Shown one piece after another: positions 36,701 through 49,602 of a DNA stretch of 64,000 bases. The stretch covers positions 80,001 to 144,000 of the forward strand of contig ADNK01002959.1 of NCBI GenBank assembly GCA_000320545.1, read 5' to 3'. Position numbers and translations under genes: made by a program. Source of the stretch: Bigelowiella natans CCMP2755 (taxonomy: Eukaryota; Cercozoa; Chlorarachniophyceae). Position 1 is the stretch's first letter; every line of letters begins with the position of its first letter. The notes beneath the pieces were generated by a model. That model did no database searches and was not told the origin of the DNA. It was given only the letters and a program-made list of their open reading frames with translations.

Positions 36701-37410
36701 TGCATGCATGGATGTTTCCTGTCTACAATTAGCATGATGGACTTTACTTCTCTCATGAACCGACCGACGCCGTAGCGTGCGTTCTACGTGGCGTTGCCTA
36801 CGCCTAGACGCTGTTAGCACGACCGCACAGCTGCGTTCAACCTTGCTAGCTTTGCGTGGGCAACGTCTATGTGCATGTATGTAGCTAGCTAGAACGTACC
36901 ACGTCGCCCTGTCGCCGGGCGCATTGAACAATTAAACGATAAAACGTAACTATGTAGGTAATAACGCTTGCGGCGCTGATCCCGATCTCATTGCGTACAT
37001 TGTCAGGATCGAATCCTGCGCATCGCATGCATGCTCTGTCCTACCCTACTCACATCGCAATTGACAATGTGTGAACTGTGAGCAGGACTAGCATCGCAAT
37101 CGACAATAATGTGTGAACTGTGAGCAGGACTAGAGGAAGGAGTACAAGCGGTCTCAAATCGATCAGTGTACAAGTTAAGCATGTCAGCATGACGCGGCTG
37201 CACGCTGCACAACTCCTACGTCATTCTGATGTGGCTTCTTCCTTACTGTAGCGACTGTTACTTCCTTTACATTTCAGGAGGCATATGGAGACCATCCTGG
37301 CATGATCCATTCCTCCCTCATTGTTGCAACTCAGTCAAAAATGCATAAATTAAAGCAGCCATTCTACAGCCATCATTAGGTGCTCACATTGGGATTTTCT
37401 GTAATACAAT
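36701..37410. other. Intergenic, rich in GCATGC/TAGCTAGC words, with a tandem duplication
   Basis: No gene recognised. A block of about 40 bp (catcgcaat, gacaat, then gtgtgaactgtgagcagg) is repeated in tandem at about 37051-37131. The composition, with CpG-rich and ctagctag-like words, differs from the flanking genes and resembles the other mobile-DNA zones. Confidence 0.5.
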
Positions 37411-38758
37411 TTATACGAGGTGCGCTCCAACTGGATAACTGGAGGCACTCAGGATACCACAAATGCCACATACTGTTATTTCGGAAGGACCTCCCTTGCA
37501 GCCGAAACCGTCTTGAGGCGAGCTGTCGGTCTGACAAGATGCCTCTGCCTCGCGGAAGAGCTTAATGTAACCCTGCTCACCCCATGTAGTGCCCCAGGAG
37601 TTGCGCACAAGGTAGTAGTCGTCGCCATTCTCTGTACCATAGCCAACAAGCTGCACTGCGTGGTCAATATCACTTCCGCACTTACCCTTCATCACACCAC
37701 CACCATAAAGCTGCCAGCCAATAGTCCCAGCATCGACACTAATAGCCACAGGGCCAATGGTAGCGATCGCTTCCATGAGTGCAGTGTAGTTGTTAGTGGG
37801 GAGGTCAACTTGACCGGTCACATTTGCAACAGCCTTGATCTTGGAGGTATCACAGGTTCCAGTGCTTCCTTGATAAGGATAATCCTCCTCAGTCGTAATA
37901 CCTGCTGATCCGATGTATTGGAAGGCGAGTGGCTGAGTAGAGCCTTGGCAACCGCCAGTGCCTCCACATTCCTCAGGATTTGGTGCGCAAGACACAAGCT
38001 GCTGCTCGGAAAGGGTCATCAGTTTTCCCGTGGCAATGGCCAAGTGGGACTCCATCGTCTCGGATGAGGAAAATGCCCAACAAGCTAGCAGAAAAAGTAG
38101 AACATGTTAACACAAATCGAAGTACGTAATATATCCATACAATTATCTTTACTACAACGTATGGTGCGCTAATCTACTGAATTCTTACATCCACATCCGC
38201 CCTGGTTCTTAACCGCGGTAACCACGCCCTTGTCCCTCCAGTCGACGCTGTCAGGCAGTGTAGCCAGAAACTCGTAATTCACAGGAGCAGCACGAGCAAC
38301 CTTGCTGTCTAAGCTCTGCAACTTAGGGTGGCTACGTTGATGGAACCCACGAGTGGAACGGCGAAACTCCTCGGGATGCAAATCAGTAAAGTCGTTAACC
38401 TATATTACAGTCAGAATCTTATCGTATCGCCTGAACGTGTATTATTCCTCATGATCTTCATGATGTACTTACGTGGAGGAAGTAAGAATGATCCTCTTTA
38501 TTGTGGCGGCGAATGATCTCCAAATGGCGTTCAAAGATGCCCTAAACAGATACGGCGGATTAGCACCTTTGAAACAAATTTCGCATTGTGGAGTAGAGGA
38601 ACCTTGCGGTAGCCCATCTGTGACTCTGGATATGATTTTTTGAAGTCCACAAGATACTCATCGAAAGAGTAGGGATGTCCATTGGCAAGATCCTTATGGG
38701 AGACCCTGGGGCGTGCCTCAGCTTGGAAGCAGGAGAGGAGGAAGACAAGCGCGAACAT
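37411..38758 (-). CDS. Papain-family (C1A) cysteine protease, cathepsin-like preproenzyme, 4 exons
   Basis: Exons 38758-38603, 38541-38473, 38399-38189 and 38084-37411 join in frame. The start gives a signal peptide (MFALVFLLSCFQAEA). An inhibitor I29-type propeptide follows (FERHLEIIRRHN, then VNDFTDLHPEEF). The mature domain starts near LPDSVDWRDKGVVTAVKNQG. The catalytic triad is visible: Cys in GGCGSCWAFS (split by the last intron), His in DIDHAVQLVGYG and Asn in RNSWGTTWGEQGYIKL; the oxyanion Gln lies in KNQGG. The enzyme should be secreted or lysosomal and degrade proteins after propeptide removal. An extra Cys-rich C-terminal stretch (ASCQTDSSPQDGFGCKGG) follows the Asn region. Paralogue type (cathepsin L versus others) is not assigned. 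Confidence 0.9.
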
Positions 38759-39257
38759 GGGAGCTACTTCAGATATGAACTAAGATATATGAAGTTTTTG
38801 TGGTACAAATAATTCATTTCAAATTTCACTATTTGGTGTTATTTAGCCATATATTTGTGTTGTTTGCAGGATAATTACTATATTTCTCCTGTGAAATGTA
38901 AACACCAAAAACTCAATACTAAAATATTATGTCGTTTCCACATGAAGATGGTATCCGGAGAATCAATTAATGTGCAGAAATTACCATGTCGTATAAGTAA
39001 TTTCAAGTGCTTTTTTTGCAGATGCAACCCCAACTCCCTGCCTCTATTTTCCGCCAATTCGTCGAGAGTCTCGAGAGGCTCCCGTGTTTTTTAAGCATCT
39101 CGAGGGGTCTCCTGATTTTGGAATCTTGACGATCCTCGTACCCCTTGCCCCCCCTTTTCTTTGGACATTGGTTCTAGAGGTTGGCTCCTGGGTGTGTGAT
39201 TCTAGAGAAGGCTTACCGATACAAAATATATCTATACTATCTAGCGCTTTTGCCATA

Positions 39258-41182
39258 ATGGGAAGAGATGGATTAAGTGATGTAAACAAGGAAGCGAAGG
39301 AAGCATCGAAGGCAACGATGTTGAAGCACGTAGAGGCCAAAGCTACTTCGAAAAACCCTCCAAAAATGACTAGGACGGCAACGCTTCCTGCTTCAAGTTC
39401 ATCTTACCAAGATGACAGTAATAAAAGCAGCAACAACAGCCAGCAGCAGCAACAACAGCAGCAACAGCATAACAAGCGACTGAGACCCTTCTCTAGGCCA
39501 TCTAATCGAAACACACGGCTCAGGCCATCTTTATCGTTTCCTTCTTCGCGTAAAACTAGAAGAATAACGCCAAGAGGAAAGAAAGGGAGAAATCAAGATT
39601 TGGTATCTGCAGAAGACCTGGGGAAGGCAGACGGAAATAGAAGTGGGGACAACGATGACGACGATGAGAGCGAGATGATCCGTCAATTCGAGAGAAATAT
39701 TGTTGCAAAGGTGCTAGTTGTGACATTCTTTTTTGTGTCAGTTCAACATAATTGATTTCAAATCTCATTTACTCTACTATTACAGGAATCAAGCTGAAAT
39801 TGTCCTTCATTTTTCTTCTCTCTTCTGATTTATTATCTATTTTACTACTACTTCCTTTTAGGAGGCTAAATCTTCCACCAGTGCAGATTATATCAGTAGT
39901 TCCGCCTACTCAAGCGAACCTACTAATCCCACTGCTACTGCTAGTGATAATACTAGTGGTTTCAATCACGACGACAAGGTCGTCGGTCCCAATGATCAAG
40001 AGGGCAGCAACAAAGCGGACTACGGCGAGAGAAAAGAGCAGGTAGTGGTGAAAGTAGTAGTAGTACAAGGGAATCATGGTAATGTTTTTCGTCATTCTCT
40101 GACGTAATATAATAATTATGTTAGATAGAAGGGGATACGTTCGATGGTAACCAGCGGAACAAGATACAACCAGAAGTCAATTGTGTCTTTGCTTTTTTAC
40201 ATCTGGTAGATAATCTCCCAATGTAGTAGTAGTAGTAGTAGTAGTAGTAGCTAAAAAGGATTGCAGCACTGATAGAATTGAAATGGTGCTCACACAAGCA
40301 CATCTGTCTTTTCGCATTTTTTATTTCAATAAGGGGCAATACTAATACTAAGTATCACTTACACAATGACGCGCTCTTTTATCTTCTATTTCTCAAAATT
40401 GTGATTTAGTAGAGCCATCATCATTTCAGGCTGACCATACATACATACATACATACATACATAATACAACGAACCTCCCTTACAACTATTACTACTCCTA
40501 CTCCTCCTCCTCCTCCTCCTCCTACTACTACTACTACTACTACTACTACAGCGTACAAAGCTGGACTTAGTCCGCATTGTTACTCATGTGAGAGGCGCTG
40601 AGTACAACCCAAAGGTGAGTGGTGTGTTTGGGATCTGATGATCACGAATAATATTATCTTCTTCGTGTTAGAATACTATCTACAAAACATTGTAAAGTTT
40701 TTCTCCATGTGATGAATTACTACAAGCAAATATAATCCAAATTAAAACACAACATTGGTAAGCATCTTGATCACCTGTGTCACTCCTAACATGACACTTT
40801 AATTATTTCATTACTTTATTATTATTCTATTTGATTGCAACTTCAACTAAGTTAGTAATCATGAACTACAAATATGAAACCATGTTGATCACTTTTATTT
40901 AACAATAGAGATTTCGTGCCGTCGTAATTCGCCTCCTTAAACCAAAAGCCACTGGCATGATGTAAAAACTAACCAATACTAATTTGTATATCATAAGTGA
41001 TAAGGAGGCCATTTTCTCTCGCCGTTTTTTGAATCATTGTAGCCCGAACTACTTCAAACACATCCAAGCACAAATGGCGCATACAGACACACACACACAC
41101 ACACACACATAATCTGTCGCAATTCCGATAGATATGCCTCTGGAAAGTTGGTGTGCATGGGCGCAAAGAATGAAAAGTAATA

Positions 41183-41218
<36 letters not shown>

Positions 41219-42193
41219 ATATATCTATTTTTCATGAGCCACTTGTTTGGAACTCATGCTTTCTCTGCCTTTTCAGAGCTGCTCATTTCGCGTGCAAAAA
41301 GTTCGTAAGAATACTGCAGAAGGTATTAGCAGGATCATTATTTTTATCATTCAATTTATCGAGGTCGTACCTTCAAAATATATCATCATACAGTGACTAT
41401 CATCCGTTTTAGCGATTTTGCTGTATCCAGAGGGCAGACAGAGAGGAACTCTGAATGTAGAGAATAATATATCAATTTCACAGGGATATATTATGCTGTT
41501 TTTAGGTTGGATATCCCCAAGTAAGATTCGCTCCTTCCCATGAAGAACCATTGATACGGAGCATAATGGCCAAATGCAAGGTTCGTAATAAATTAGGTGT
41601 TGATACTGTTTAGTGTTCCTTTTCTTGCTCATGATGATGATGGTGATGATGATGATGATGAAGATGATAGTGCTTCTATAACTTTCGTCATTCACGGGTA
41701 ATTCGATTACACGTAATAAAATGGTTTTCTTAGGTTGATTTTCCAGTTCGTCTAGAGGACTTAGCTACCACGCACAATGTGAGCATTGCAGTATTTCCTA
41801 CTAATAAAGACTCAACTTTAGACGTTCGTAACGATCTATTTGATCAGGAATTTGTCAGTTTCGAGCCAGAAATATTCCCTGGTCTGATATATCGAATGAC
41901 TGTTCCCAGGTAAGAAGTCGTCATGATGGAGAAGATAGCGGCGTTTTTAATTAAGTTTCGTTGTTTTAGGGTCACAATTTTCGTATTTGTAACCGGAACC
42001 GTGCTATTAGTCGGAGCCAAAACTCGATCTGAGGTGTCGAAAGTTACGTCCTCGCATGATGTTGATGGCGTACAATCAATATTTAGTGCGTCAAGTAAAT
42101 CTTCTTTTTTGTGTTCAGATTCATCGTGCTTTCGACCTACTTTACCCAGTTCTGCTTCAATTTAGGAAAGTTGTTGACGCTGAATTACAATAG
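39258..42193 (+). CDS. TBP: TATA-box-binding protein with polyglutamine N terminus, about 12 exons
   Basis: Exons 39258-39710, 39862-40041, 40125-40205, 40552-40614, 40909-40961, 41132-41176, 41277-41322, 41506-41580, 41734-41778, 41848-41909, 41970-42033 and 42119-42193 join in frame. The long N-terminal region is basic with a Gln run (near 39439-39474) and acidic and Ser-rich parts. The saddle follows: repeat 1 has LDLVRIVTHVRGAEYNPK, FRAVVIRLLKPKATGMI and YASGKLVCMGAKNEK; repeat 2 has VDFPVRLEDLATTHN, EFVSFEPEIFPGLIYRM and FVFVTGTVLLVGAKTRSE. It ends FDLLYPVLLQFRKVVDAELQ. TBP nucleates pre-initiation complexes of all three RNA polymerases at the minor groove. The DNA-kinking Phe of repeat 1 (FSSGK in most TBPs) is Tyr here (YASGK), so the protein is somewhat divergent and a TBP-related paralogue is possible. 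The start was chosen at the first in-frame true ATG. Confidence 0.88.
40523..40551. repeat. (CTA)n tract forming a TBP splice acceptor
   Basis: About nine CTA triplets, preceded by (CTC)n, run directly into acag and the TBP exon at 40552. The microsatellite serves as the polypyrimidine-like stretch of the acceptor. Confidence 0.85.
41779..41847 (+). other. 69-nt stop-free intron inside TBP repeat 2
   Basis: The open frame here looks like a 23-residue insertion, but it begins gtgagc and ends gatcag. Its removal restores the canonical THN-EFVSFEPE-FPG junction of TBP. It is therefore called an intron. Its length is divisible by three and it has no in-frame stop. Confidence 0.85.
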
Positions 42194-43371
42194 ATCGAAT
42201 GTACAAACGACATGAGATTTATCTTAATTTAATGCTGCAGCGAGTGATTCGCAGGATAGCGTAGTCAATGTGGTATTTTCTAATAAACAGCTGGCTCAGT
42301 ACATCACACCAAAATTATGAGCATGTTCAGCACTATTGCACAACCTATACCAGTATAAGTATATCTTGCTTTGTCGCTAAGAATTTTTGGAGTTGTTATA
42401 ACTACACGATCGAAGCTATGCGCTTCCCGAAGTCCTCCACGCTAGGATGCATCGCATGTATAGTAACCAAGCTACATACGCATAGCTATGTACGCATATG
42501 GCATGCGCCTTGTATATGAGCTAGATGAGCTTTGATGCATGACGTGCAAGATGAAAACGCGTAAAGCTCTAGACTAGTAAAGCTGTGAAGAGCTTAGAAT
42601 TCAATGTCTTAAGCAAGCACCCGGTATCATTAGCTAGTTAGTGCATGCCGGCGCAGCCGTCCGTAGCCATGGCGTTGCGAGGTCGGAGCAAGCTAGTTAG
42701 CTATAGAGAGTGGTGCGTCGCAACAACTAGACAATGATGATCTAGACAACTGAGAGCCATGCCGCCTCTCGCTATAGGGACATATATGTCCATATACGTG
42801 TAGCCGTCTACGACATGTGTACATCACGTACTTCACATGTACCTATAGCTACACATGTGCCAGATGATAGCGCTCACATGTACAGGTACATGTGTAGTGG
42901 CTTGTTTGGTGCATGTGTGGATATGAACAGAGCATGTGTGTGTGCTTTTTAGTACATGTGGTGTGCATGGGTACATGTGTTCCTTACGCGTACACGTATA
43001 GGGACATATATGTCCATATATCGCCCATGCCCGTCGCATAGAATGCGGCGAACTTGCTGCTTAATTGCCAAAAGGCTTGCTAGCTTGGAGCAATTGAAAT
43101 AGATCATGCAAAATGCATACCATGCGGCTCTGCTAGGTTCTGTGCCCATGTCCGAGCATTGCACAATAGGCACACTGTATATACTGTGAAACAAACCAGT
43201 ACAATTTAAGCGCTGTAGCCGCAGCTTTGCACAGCTACATTAGGATGACAATTGAACAAATTTAACTTATTCGTTACATCCGTCTCATATACTGTGCCTA
43301 TAGTCTGCTAATTGCTTGAAAGGAAAGAAGGCGCAATCAATTTAACGATGTTGCACATGTGCAGGAAAACT
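42194..43371. mobile_element. Intergenic mobile-DNA zone with short inverted repeats and a 3' tail copy
   Basis: No gene recognised. A motif containing gggacatatatgtcc and tatacgtgta occurs at about 42776-42805, and its inverted copy lies at about 42990-43020. The 200 bp between are packed with acatgt words. At 43205-43290 lies a plus-orientation copy of the retrotransposon-type tail (cacagctacattaggatgac, then tacatccgtctca). The zone is also rich in ctagctag and GCATGC. Confidence 0.55.
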
Positions 43372-46300
43372 CTAAAGGTAATCTTCATCCTCAGACGCGA
43401 ACAGGTTGTCATCAACTTGCAAAATATTAGAATCTTCTTCCCTTGCTGGGGAAATTTCTGCGTCAGTGGAAGTGACGCTATTGTGGCGAGGTGACAAAGT
43501 CATACTGGATTCTGTGACATCTGGGGCACTTTTTCGCCAAAATATGAACGAAACTAAATCGTCAGAAATTGATTGCATCATTATGTCCTATTAAAACAAC
43601 AATTTCAATTTCTGCATTGCGGGTGGAGAGTTCTTATACCTCTTCTGATTTTTTCCCCTGCAAAAATTCCCAATCATTCTTGAGATCCATTTGACGTTTT
43701 TTCCTTGCACTTTGTATGAAGTCGTAAGTCTCGCATTTAGTGTTAATGTTCCTGAAATAATACCTTTAGTGAGGATAAGTCGAAACAGAGTAAAGAGAGA
43801 ACTACTCACAATGAGAATAGCTTTTTAATGTCGTCTGTCTTAAAGTTGCGCATCACGTCCTTTTCTTCGTCTACAACGGAGGACGAGATCTGGCGAAAAC
43901 ATGCTAAGTTTTGATTCCTGGTTTAGTATTGTTCCATAGACGATGATGACCTCTTGCTTCGATATCTGCCGTTGAAATATCTTCTCGTCTATGGTACCCA
44001 CAGCTAGTAGTCTATAGATCCAGGTTGTTTTCTTTTGACCATCACGCCAGACTCGTGCCATAGCTTGAAGATCGGTTGCTGGATTCCTATAATAAAAACC
44101 TCATTTACTTCAACAGTCGTATTAGTGTGGTAGTTATCAGATTGAGGAACCAATCAGGGTCGAATAGTATTAGCCTGCTAGCTCCGATCAGGTTCAATCC
44201 CACGCCACCAGCTTTCGCGGACAAGAGGAAGATGCGCTTGTCGCAATATTGAGAATTGAACTACAAATGATGTTCATCTAAGTTGACAGAAATTCGTTTT
44301 GCAGAAGGTTTACCTGGTCTACTAAGTCCATGCGAATCGAGCTTTTGGTCTGTCCATCAAGCCTGATTCTTCCATACCCTCTCGAAAAACAGAGGCGTTC
44401 GATGAGCTCGAGGGTTTCTTTGTAATTGCTCACAATAACAACTTTGTCCTTAGATCTTTTCATAATCTAATATGAAAACAAATTAACGAAATTTTTCTAG
44501 CATGAAAATTCTATTTATCACCTGTAGTAACAACTCGTCGAGGAAAAGAACCTAATATATCGTGAGGAAGGAACCATGACTCTACGATGATTCAAGTAAA
44601 TTATAGCTTAGAGTGTAACCTTCCCAGAAAGTTTTTTATCAACTTCGTCAGAGAGATCTGTCGGATATCTTTTGAAAGCATGTCTAATATGCGGGTCGCA
44701 GTTCTCCTTCTCAGAGCGAGCTTTGCAAAACTGGTAGATAAGCTGGGGATGGTTGCAGATTTTCTTCTGGTGATATATTTGTATCATTTTCTAAAACAAC
44801 TAGATAGTGCTGAATAAGCCGACCATGATTGTTATGCACTGCAGAGCAGAAGCAGATTTCCCTCCACGATTGAAAACATTGGAACGTAAGAATGCATTGT
44901 ATATATCTGACAATACAAAAGATAAATCATACAGAATAAAGCGAGCAATTTAGAGATACCGATTTGGAGCTCTGTCATGGGAATGAACACTACTTGCTCT
45001 ATCTTAGGTGGAAGAAATTTCTGAAGAATATCCGCGGTGCGCCGAAGCTTCAAAGATAAATATATTAATGAATAATTAATCAAAAAAGTTAGTTTGAAAG
45101 TATCGAGTGACCACAAATTTCGCCGTAATTTTTGTGAGAGCTATTGATCTTGCCTCGCCAGTTTTCTTATCTTCTTCGGAGCAAGTTGCATCTCTTGATC
45201 GGGATATTGGAATATGATACGAGTTCTGCACGCAATGACGTATACATACATACTGTTAGAGCAATATATCCCAATAATTCAATCGTGATGTTACCCGGAA
45301 TGTAGCTGGTGGTCCCAAAGACATGGGGTTGACAAAATCGCACATAGAGTAGAATTCCTGAATGACAAAGTTGAGATGAAGAAGCTCACTTTGAATAATT
45401 AAATTACCATGAGGTTATTTTGGACTGGAGTTCCAGAAAGGATCACCTAATCACAGCAGGAAAAATATAATTTCCTGCATTTCTACCAGATATGAAGCGA
45501 ACCTTCATTGCACATTGCAGAGATGCAAGTGATTGTATAGTCTTGTTGCCCTTGCTATTTTTAAGACGATGCCCTTCGTCACAAATTAGAACAGTCTTCT
45601 TGCCGCATAGTTTGGTGGTAATTTGATTTGCGTGGCGTCTGCAAGATTAATATTAGATGGTTTATTTTCACTTGAATTTTCGTGTTTGGGGGACCGGATC
45701 ATGTCATATCCGACTATGAGCACGTGTTTCGTAGGGGCCGAAACAAAATCCTGTAGAAGTTGAACATGATTTTCTCCACTCCCGATAACTACGGGCGAGA
45801 GTTTTGTGGTTCCAATCCATTTCTGTAAACATCAATAATATTATCCCACGTTGTTTGTATCCACAAGATTTTCGTTTGACTAGCCTTAAATTCATCTTTC
45901 CAATTTCCCACTAAGGTTGCCTAATTAAATGGACAGTGTCATACAAAGCCAAGAATTGCCTCTGCTACTTTACCGGACATATAATGATTGCTTTTTTACA
46001 ACACGGTGTCCCTTTCGGTCCAGATTTTAACAAAGTCCAGACTAAGCAAATCGCCTAAATGATACCACACTATTATTTTAAATAGAACAATCAAAGCCAA
46101 AAGGCGGACCTGAAGAGTTTTCCCTAAACCCATGGAATCGGCTAGTATGCACCCATGTCCATTCGTTGCGCCTCCAACGAGCGCGTTATACATAAATTGG
46201 ACACCTTCTTTCTGATGAGGTCGAAGGTATCGAGCGAGAGATGGATCGACAACGACAGGAACCTCGCCATCATAGCACCCATCTTCATTTTCAAGATATT

Positions 46301-47254
46301 TTCCTCTATTCAGGATAAAGGCTCCTGGTTCCTATTTAAGCAAAGGTCAGAGAAAAGTTGGTTCAATTCATACCATCAATTTCAACCTTCGGATTGTAAG
46401 TACTGCATCGAGTTCTACGCTTTCGCTTTGCTCTGCTTCCACAGTTACTGAGATCAAGTGTCCGTGCTTGCTTTGATGCAATCTCCCTCTTTTTTTTCAA
46501 CTTCATCGGCCGCCTTGTCAACTTGCAAGGTGCTGCTGTCTCTTCTGCATCAGTCGCGTCAATAAATACTCTCCCAGACAGGAATTCATCCTCCGATATT
46601 GTATTCATGATTTCAATTTCCCAGTTGCCTATACAAACAGATTTATTACTATATCTACTAGTATACACGTAATTAGCGTACCACAGGGAAACTGGGATCC
46701 AATCGACAACGCATTTAGTCCAGATGCCACACGTTTTGTGATGCATTTATTTGTCTCAGATCTCATTTCTACTGTGTTATTTTTCAGCACTAAAAAACCG
46801 TCTTCCCATGTTTTGTGTTTTTTCCGGGACCTGCGGCCAAAACCAATTTCAATTTAGGTCAAGTTGATGGGGGGATTCGAGAAAACCTTTTCGCATAAAC
46901 AATTTTGAAGTAAGATTTCTTAGGCGTTTCGAGGTTCCGAGAAACTGTTTTCTTTGTTATCACATGAGGTCTTTTGAATTTTCGTTTTTTCGGCTTCACT
47001 GGTCGCGATTCTTCATTTAGGATTTGTAAATTTGTATTCTCCCTATCGCTGACTGCTACCGATTCGTTCAATTTCCTTGCATCTTGGTGAAGCGGAACCT
47101 GAGTACTGTGGGAATTCTTTACATTCGCTATCGAGGATGTCGCAACTTCTTCTTCAAGATGTTTCGGACGACGATGATAATCTTTAGGCCTGACACTAAG
47201 AAGATGCTTGCGCTTTCCTTTTTGCCGAAGGGCTAGGAGCTTTGAGCGTCTCAT
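43372..47254 (-). CDS. SNF2-family DNA translocase, RAD54B/RDH54 type, many exons
   Basis: ATG at 47254. The N-terminal exons are basic, then give [17 protein letters not shown] and [20 protein letters not shown], blocks shared with RAD54B/Rdh54 rather than RAD54L. The helicase core follows in order: [27 protein letters not shown] (motif I, Walker A), ICPATLVGNW (Ia), [16 protein letters not shown] (motif II, DEGH), [10 protein letters not shown] (III), [34 protein letters not shown] (IV), [36 protein letters not shown] (V) and [18 protein letters not shown] (VI), with [20 protein letters not shown] after it. It ends with an acidic tail (FASEDEDYL). These proteins act with Rad51/Dmc1 in homologous recombination, moving along DNA and remodelling strand-exchange intermediates in the nucleus. 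All motifs look intact. Introns are short, with few microsatellites. Confidence 0.9.
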
Positions 47255-47557
47255 TGTAAATGATCAGAGAGCTTCTTCGATTCTGGACTACGGAAGAAGC
47301 GAAACCAAAAAAATACCTGTTCCCGCGAAAAAATGGAGCATGCGGGATATAGATATATTTGACGCAGATGCGAAATAGCCTTTATTTTAGTTCTGCATAG
47401 TATTAACGCACTCTTAAATCTGATGTACGAGTACTCGTAGATCTATGCTTATTACTGTTTTAGGAGTTGTCGTAAGGTAGTTTTGGTCTTAATAAATCTT
47501 CTATGTTGATACTACTGTTACTTTTTTTACGAATCTAGATAAATAATATCAGCAACG

Positions 47558-48853
47558 ATGGATTGCTCCGGAATGGCACGATGGGCCTCACTTGGCCTGA
47601 CTATTATCACGCTCATCTTCCTTTTTCCAGCCTTTGCAGGTCTGAAAGTAGTAGTAGTAGTAGTAGTAGCAGTAGTAGTTGTAGCACCTACCAGCACTAC
47701 TATACTACTACTACTACTACTATATTACTTGTTTTGATATGAATGAAGGTGTGAATGGGGATGTCGCTTACACGGCTTCAAATCTCGAGACCAATGGCTG
47801 CACCATTTTTCGTAATTATGGCTTGCTCTCGTACAAGGTTTAGTAGTGGTGGTGGTGGTGGTGGTGATGGTGAGAGATGTCTATGTGCAATCTATTACTG
47901 CTCTTATGATTTCGCTTTATTCACCGATAGCCTGAATGAAATGTGGTTTTCCCCCCTCGTGTTAGCAATGGGATTCCTGTCAGAAGGGGACGTACACGAT
48001 TACTGATTATGACTCCGATGTGTAAGTGAATAAGTGAACAGCACAATCAACTTAAAGAAGGTGAGATAATGATGATGATGATGATGATGATGATACTCGT
48101 TATTCAGCTGTAACAATGGTAATGGGAAGCTGTGCGGCAAGTGCAATGGTGCTGGGAAAGGCGTCCTTTCGTAAGATGATGATGATATTTCGTCTCACTT
48201 TCCGTTTTACCCATCAGAGGAAATACAACTTTGTTGGAAATTTCATTTGGTGTACTGTTCTGGTGTTGCGAGTGCAGATGTGTTCTATGTAGATCGAGTT
48301 TGAGTAACATTGCTGCTTTTTTCCAGATTGTCATAATTTCTTTTGATTTATTGGTATTTCTTGCTTTTCAAGCTATTTAGTTTCATTGTTTCCTTTTGTG
48401 GTAGTTTCCTGGTGTTTGCTCTCTTTGGTGTCGTTGCTGCCTTTGGAATCATGGTAGCCTCCTCTAATTCACCTGGCCTGAAGTGTAGCGATAGTATGTC
48501 TTCAAGCCGTTCTGAATAACCTTCCTCCTGATTTAAAGCAACAACATCATCCCTGATTCATGACCATCTACATCTCCCTTATTAATATGTTATCTCTACT
48601 GCCACGATGTTGTTCTTCATAGTGTCCATCGTCTTAACAGTAGATGTCGTAGGAAACATGATGATGTGTCACATATTGCACTTGCATAAAGTCAAAGTAG
48701 GAAATATGATGATGCCTACGTAATTGTATCAGTAACAAATTCCCTTTTCGACTCACAGATAATGAATCAACAACGTAGGTTGGAAAATTGTATGGGGCTA
48801 ATCTCTCTCCATTCATCCCAGCTGGGGTACTAGTAGTAGGAGTTGTAGTAGTG

Positions 48854-48892
<39 letters not shown>

Positions 48893-49537
48893 ATAGTTCT
48901 GTAAATGATACGGTAGAAGATGAAGGAGCAAAAGCGCCTACTTGGCGTATATGCACATCCGCAACATTCCTTTTTTCTCCATCATATACATATATCTTAC
49001 TATCCTCTATATTATTCCTCTTTCTGTTTCTGCCCAAGCTTCTTTCTCTGTTACTTTTGATTTTATTTGAAGATATTAAGCAAGATCTTTCGAAGAGAAA
49101 GACAATATTCACGTTCTGTTTAAATAATATTGTTTTACTTCTCATGTAAACGCAGCTGCTCTTCGGAGTGAGCTTCTGCATGTTCATAATGTGGACCGTA
49201 TGGGCAGGAGGCTGCGACCACTTCGTCAAGGTTGCAATTGTGAAAACATTGTAGTCGTAATCGTTGTCTTTGGTTTTCGCTGGTGACTAAGAGATTGTTG
49301 ATAATGTTGTTGCATGTGTATACTTTCTACATTGTATCGATGGATTATACCTTCAAGTAGAGATTACATCTTCTCTTTAAATCATACAAAATTATTTATC
49401 TCAGGATAAATATCATGGACATTTCATCATCGATCTAGGACCAGGTAGATATGCATATATTTTTGTGCTGCTTCTAAGCATAGGTGGTACCAGTGTGATA
49501 CACATACTATTCTCCAAAATCTGTTATGTTAATATGT

Positions 49538-49602
<65 letters not shown>

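Noticed and set aside
37000-37040. tRNA T-loop-like word (ggatcgaatcc)
   Set aside because: No matching acceptor, D-arm or anticodon arm at proper spacing could be found by eye.
39084-39257. N-terminal extension of TBP upstream of 39258
   Set aside because: It depends on a non-ATG start and reads as hydrophobic noise; the first true in-frame ATG at 39258 is preferred.
41779-41847. A 23-residue insertion in TBP repeat 2
   Set aside because: It starts with gtgagc, ends with cag and its removal restores the exact TBP consensus, so it is read as an intron, not a protein insertion.
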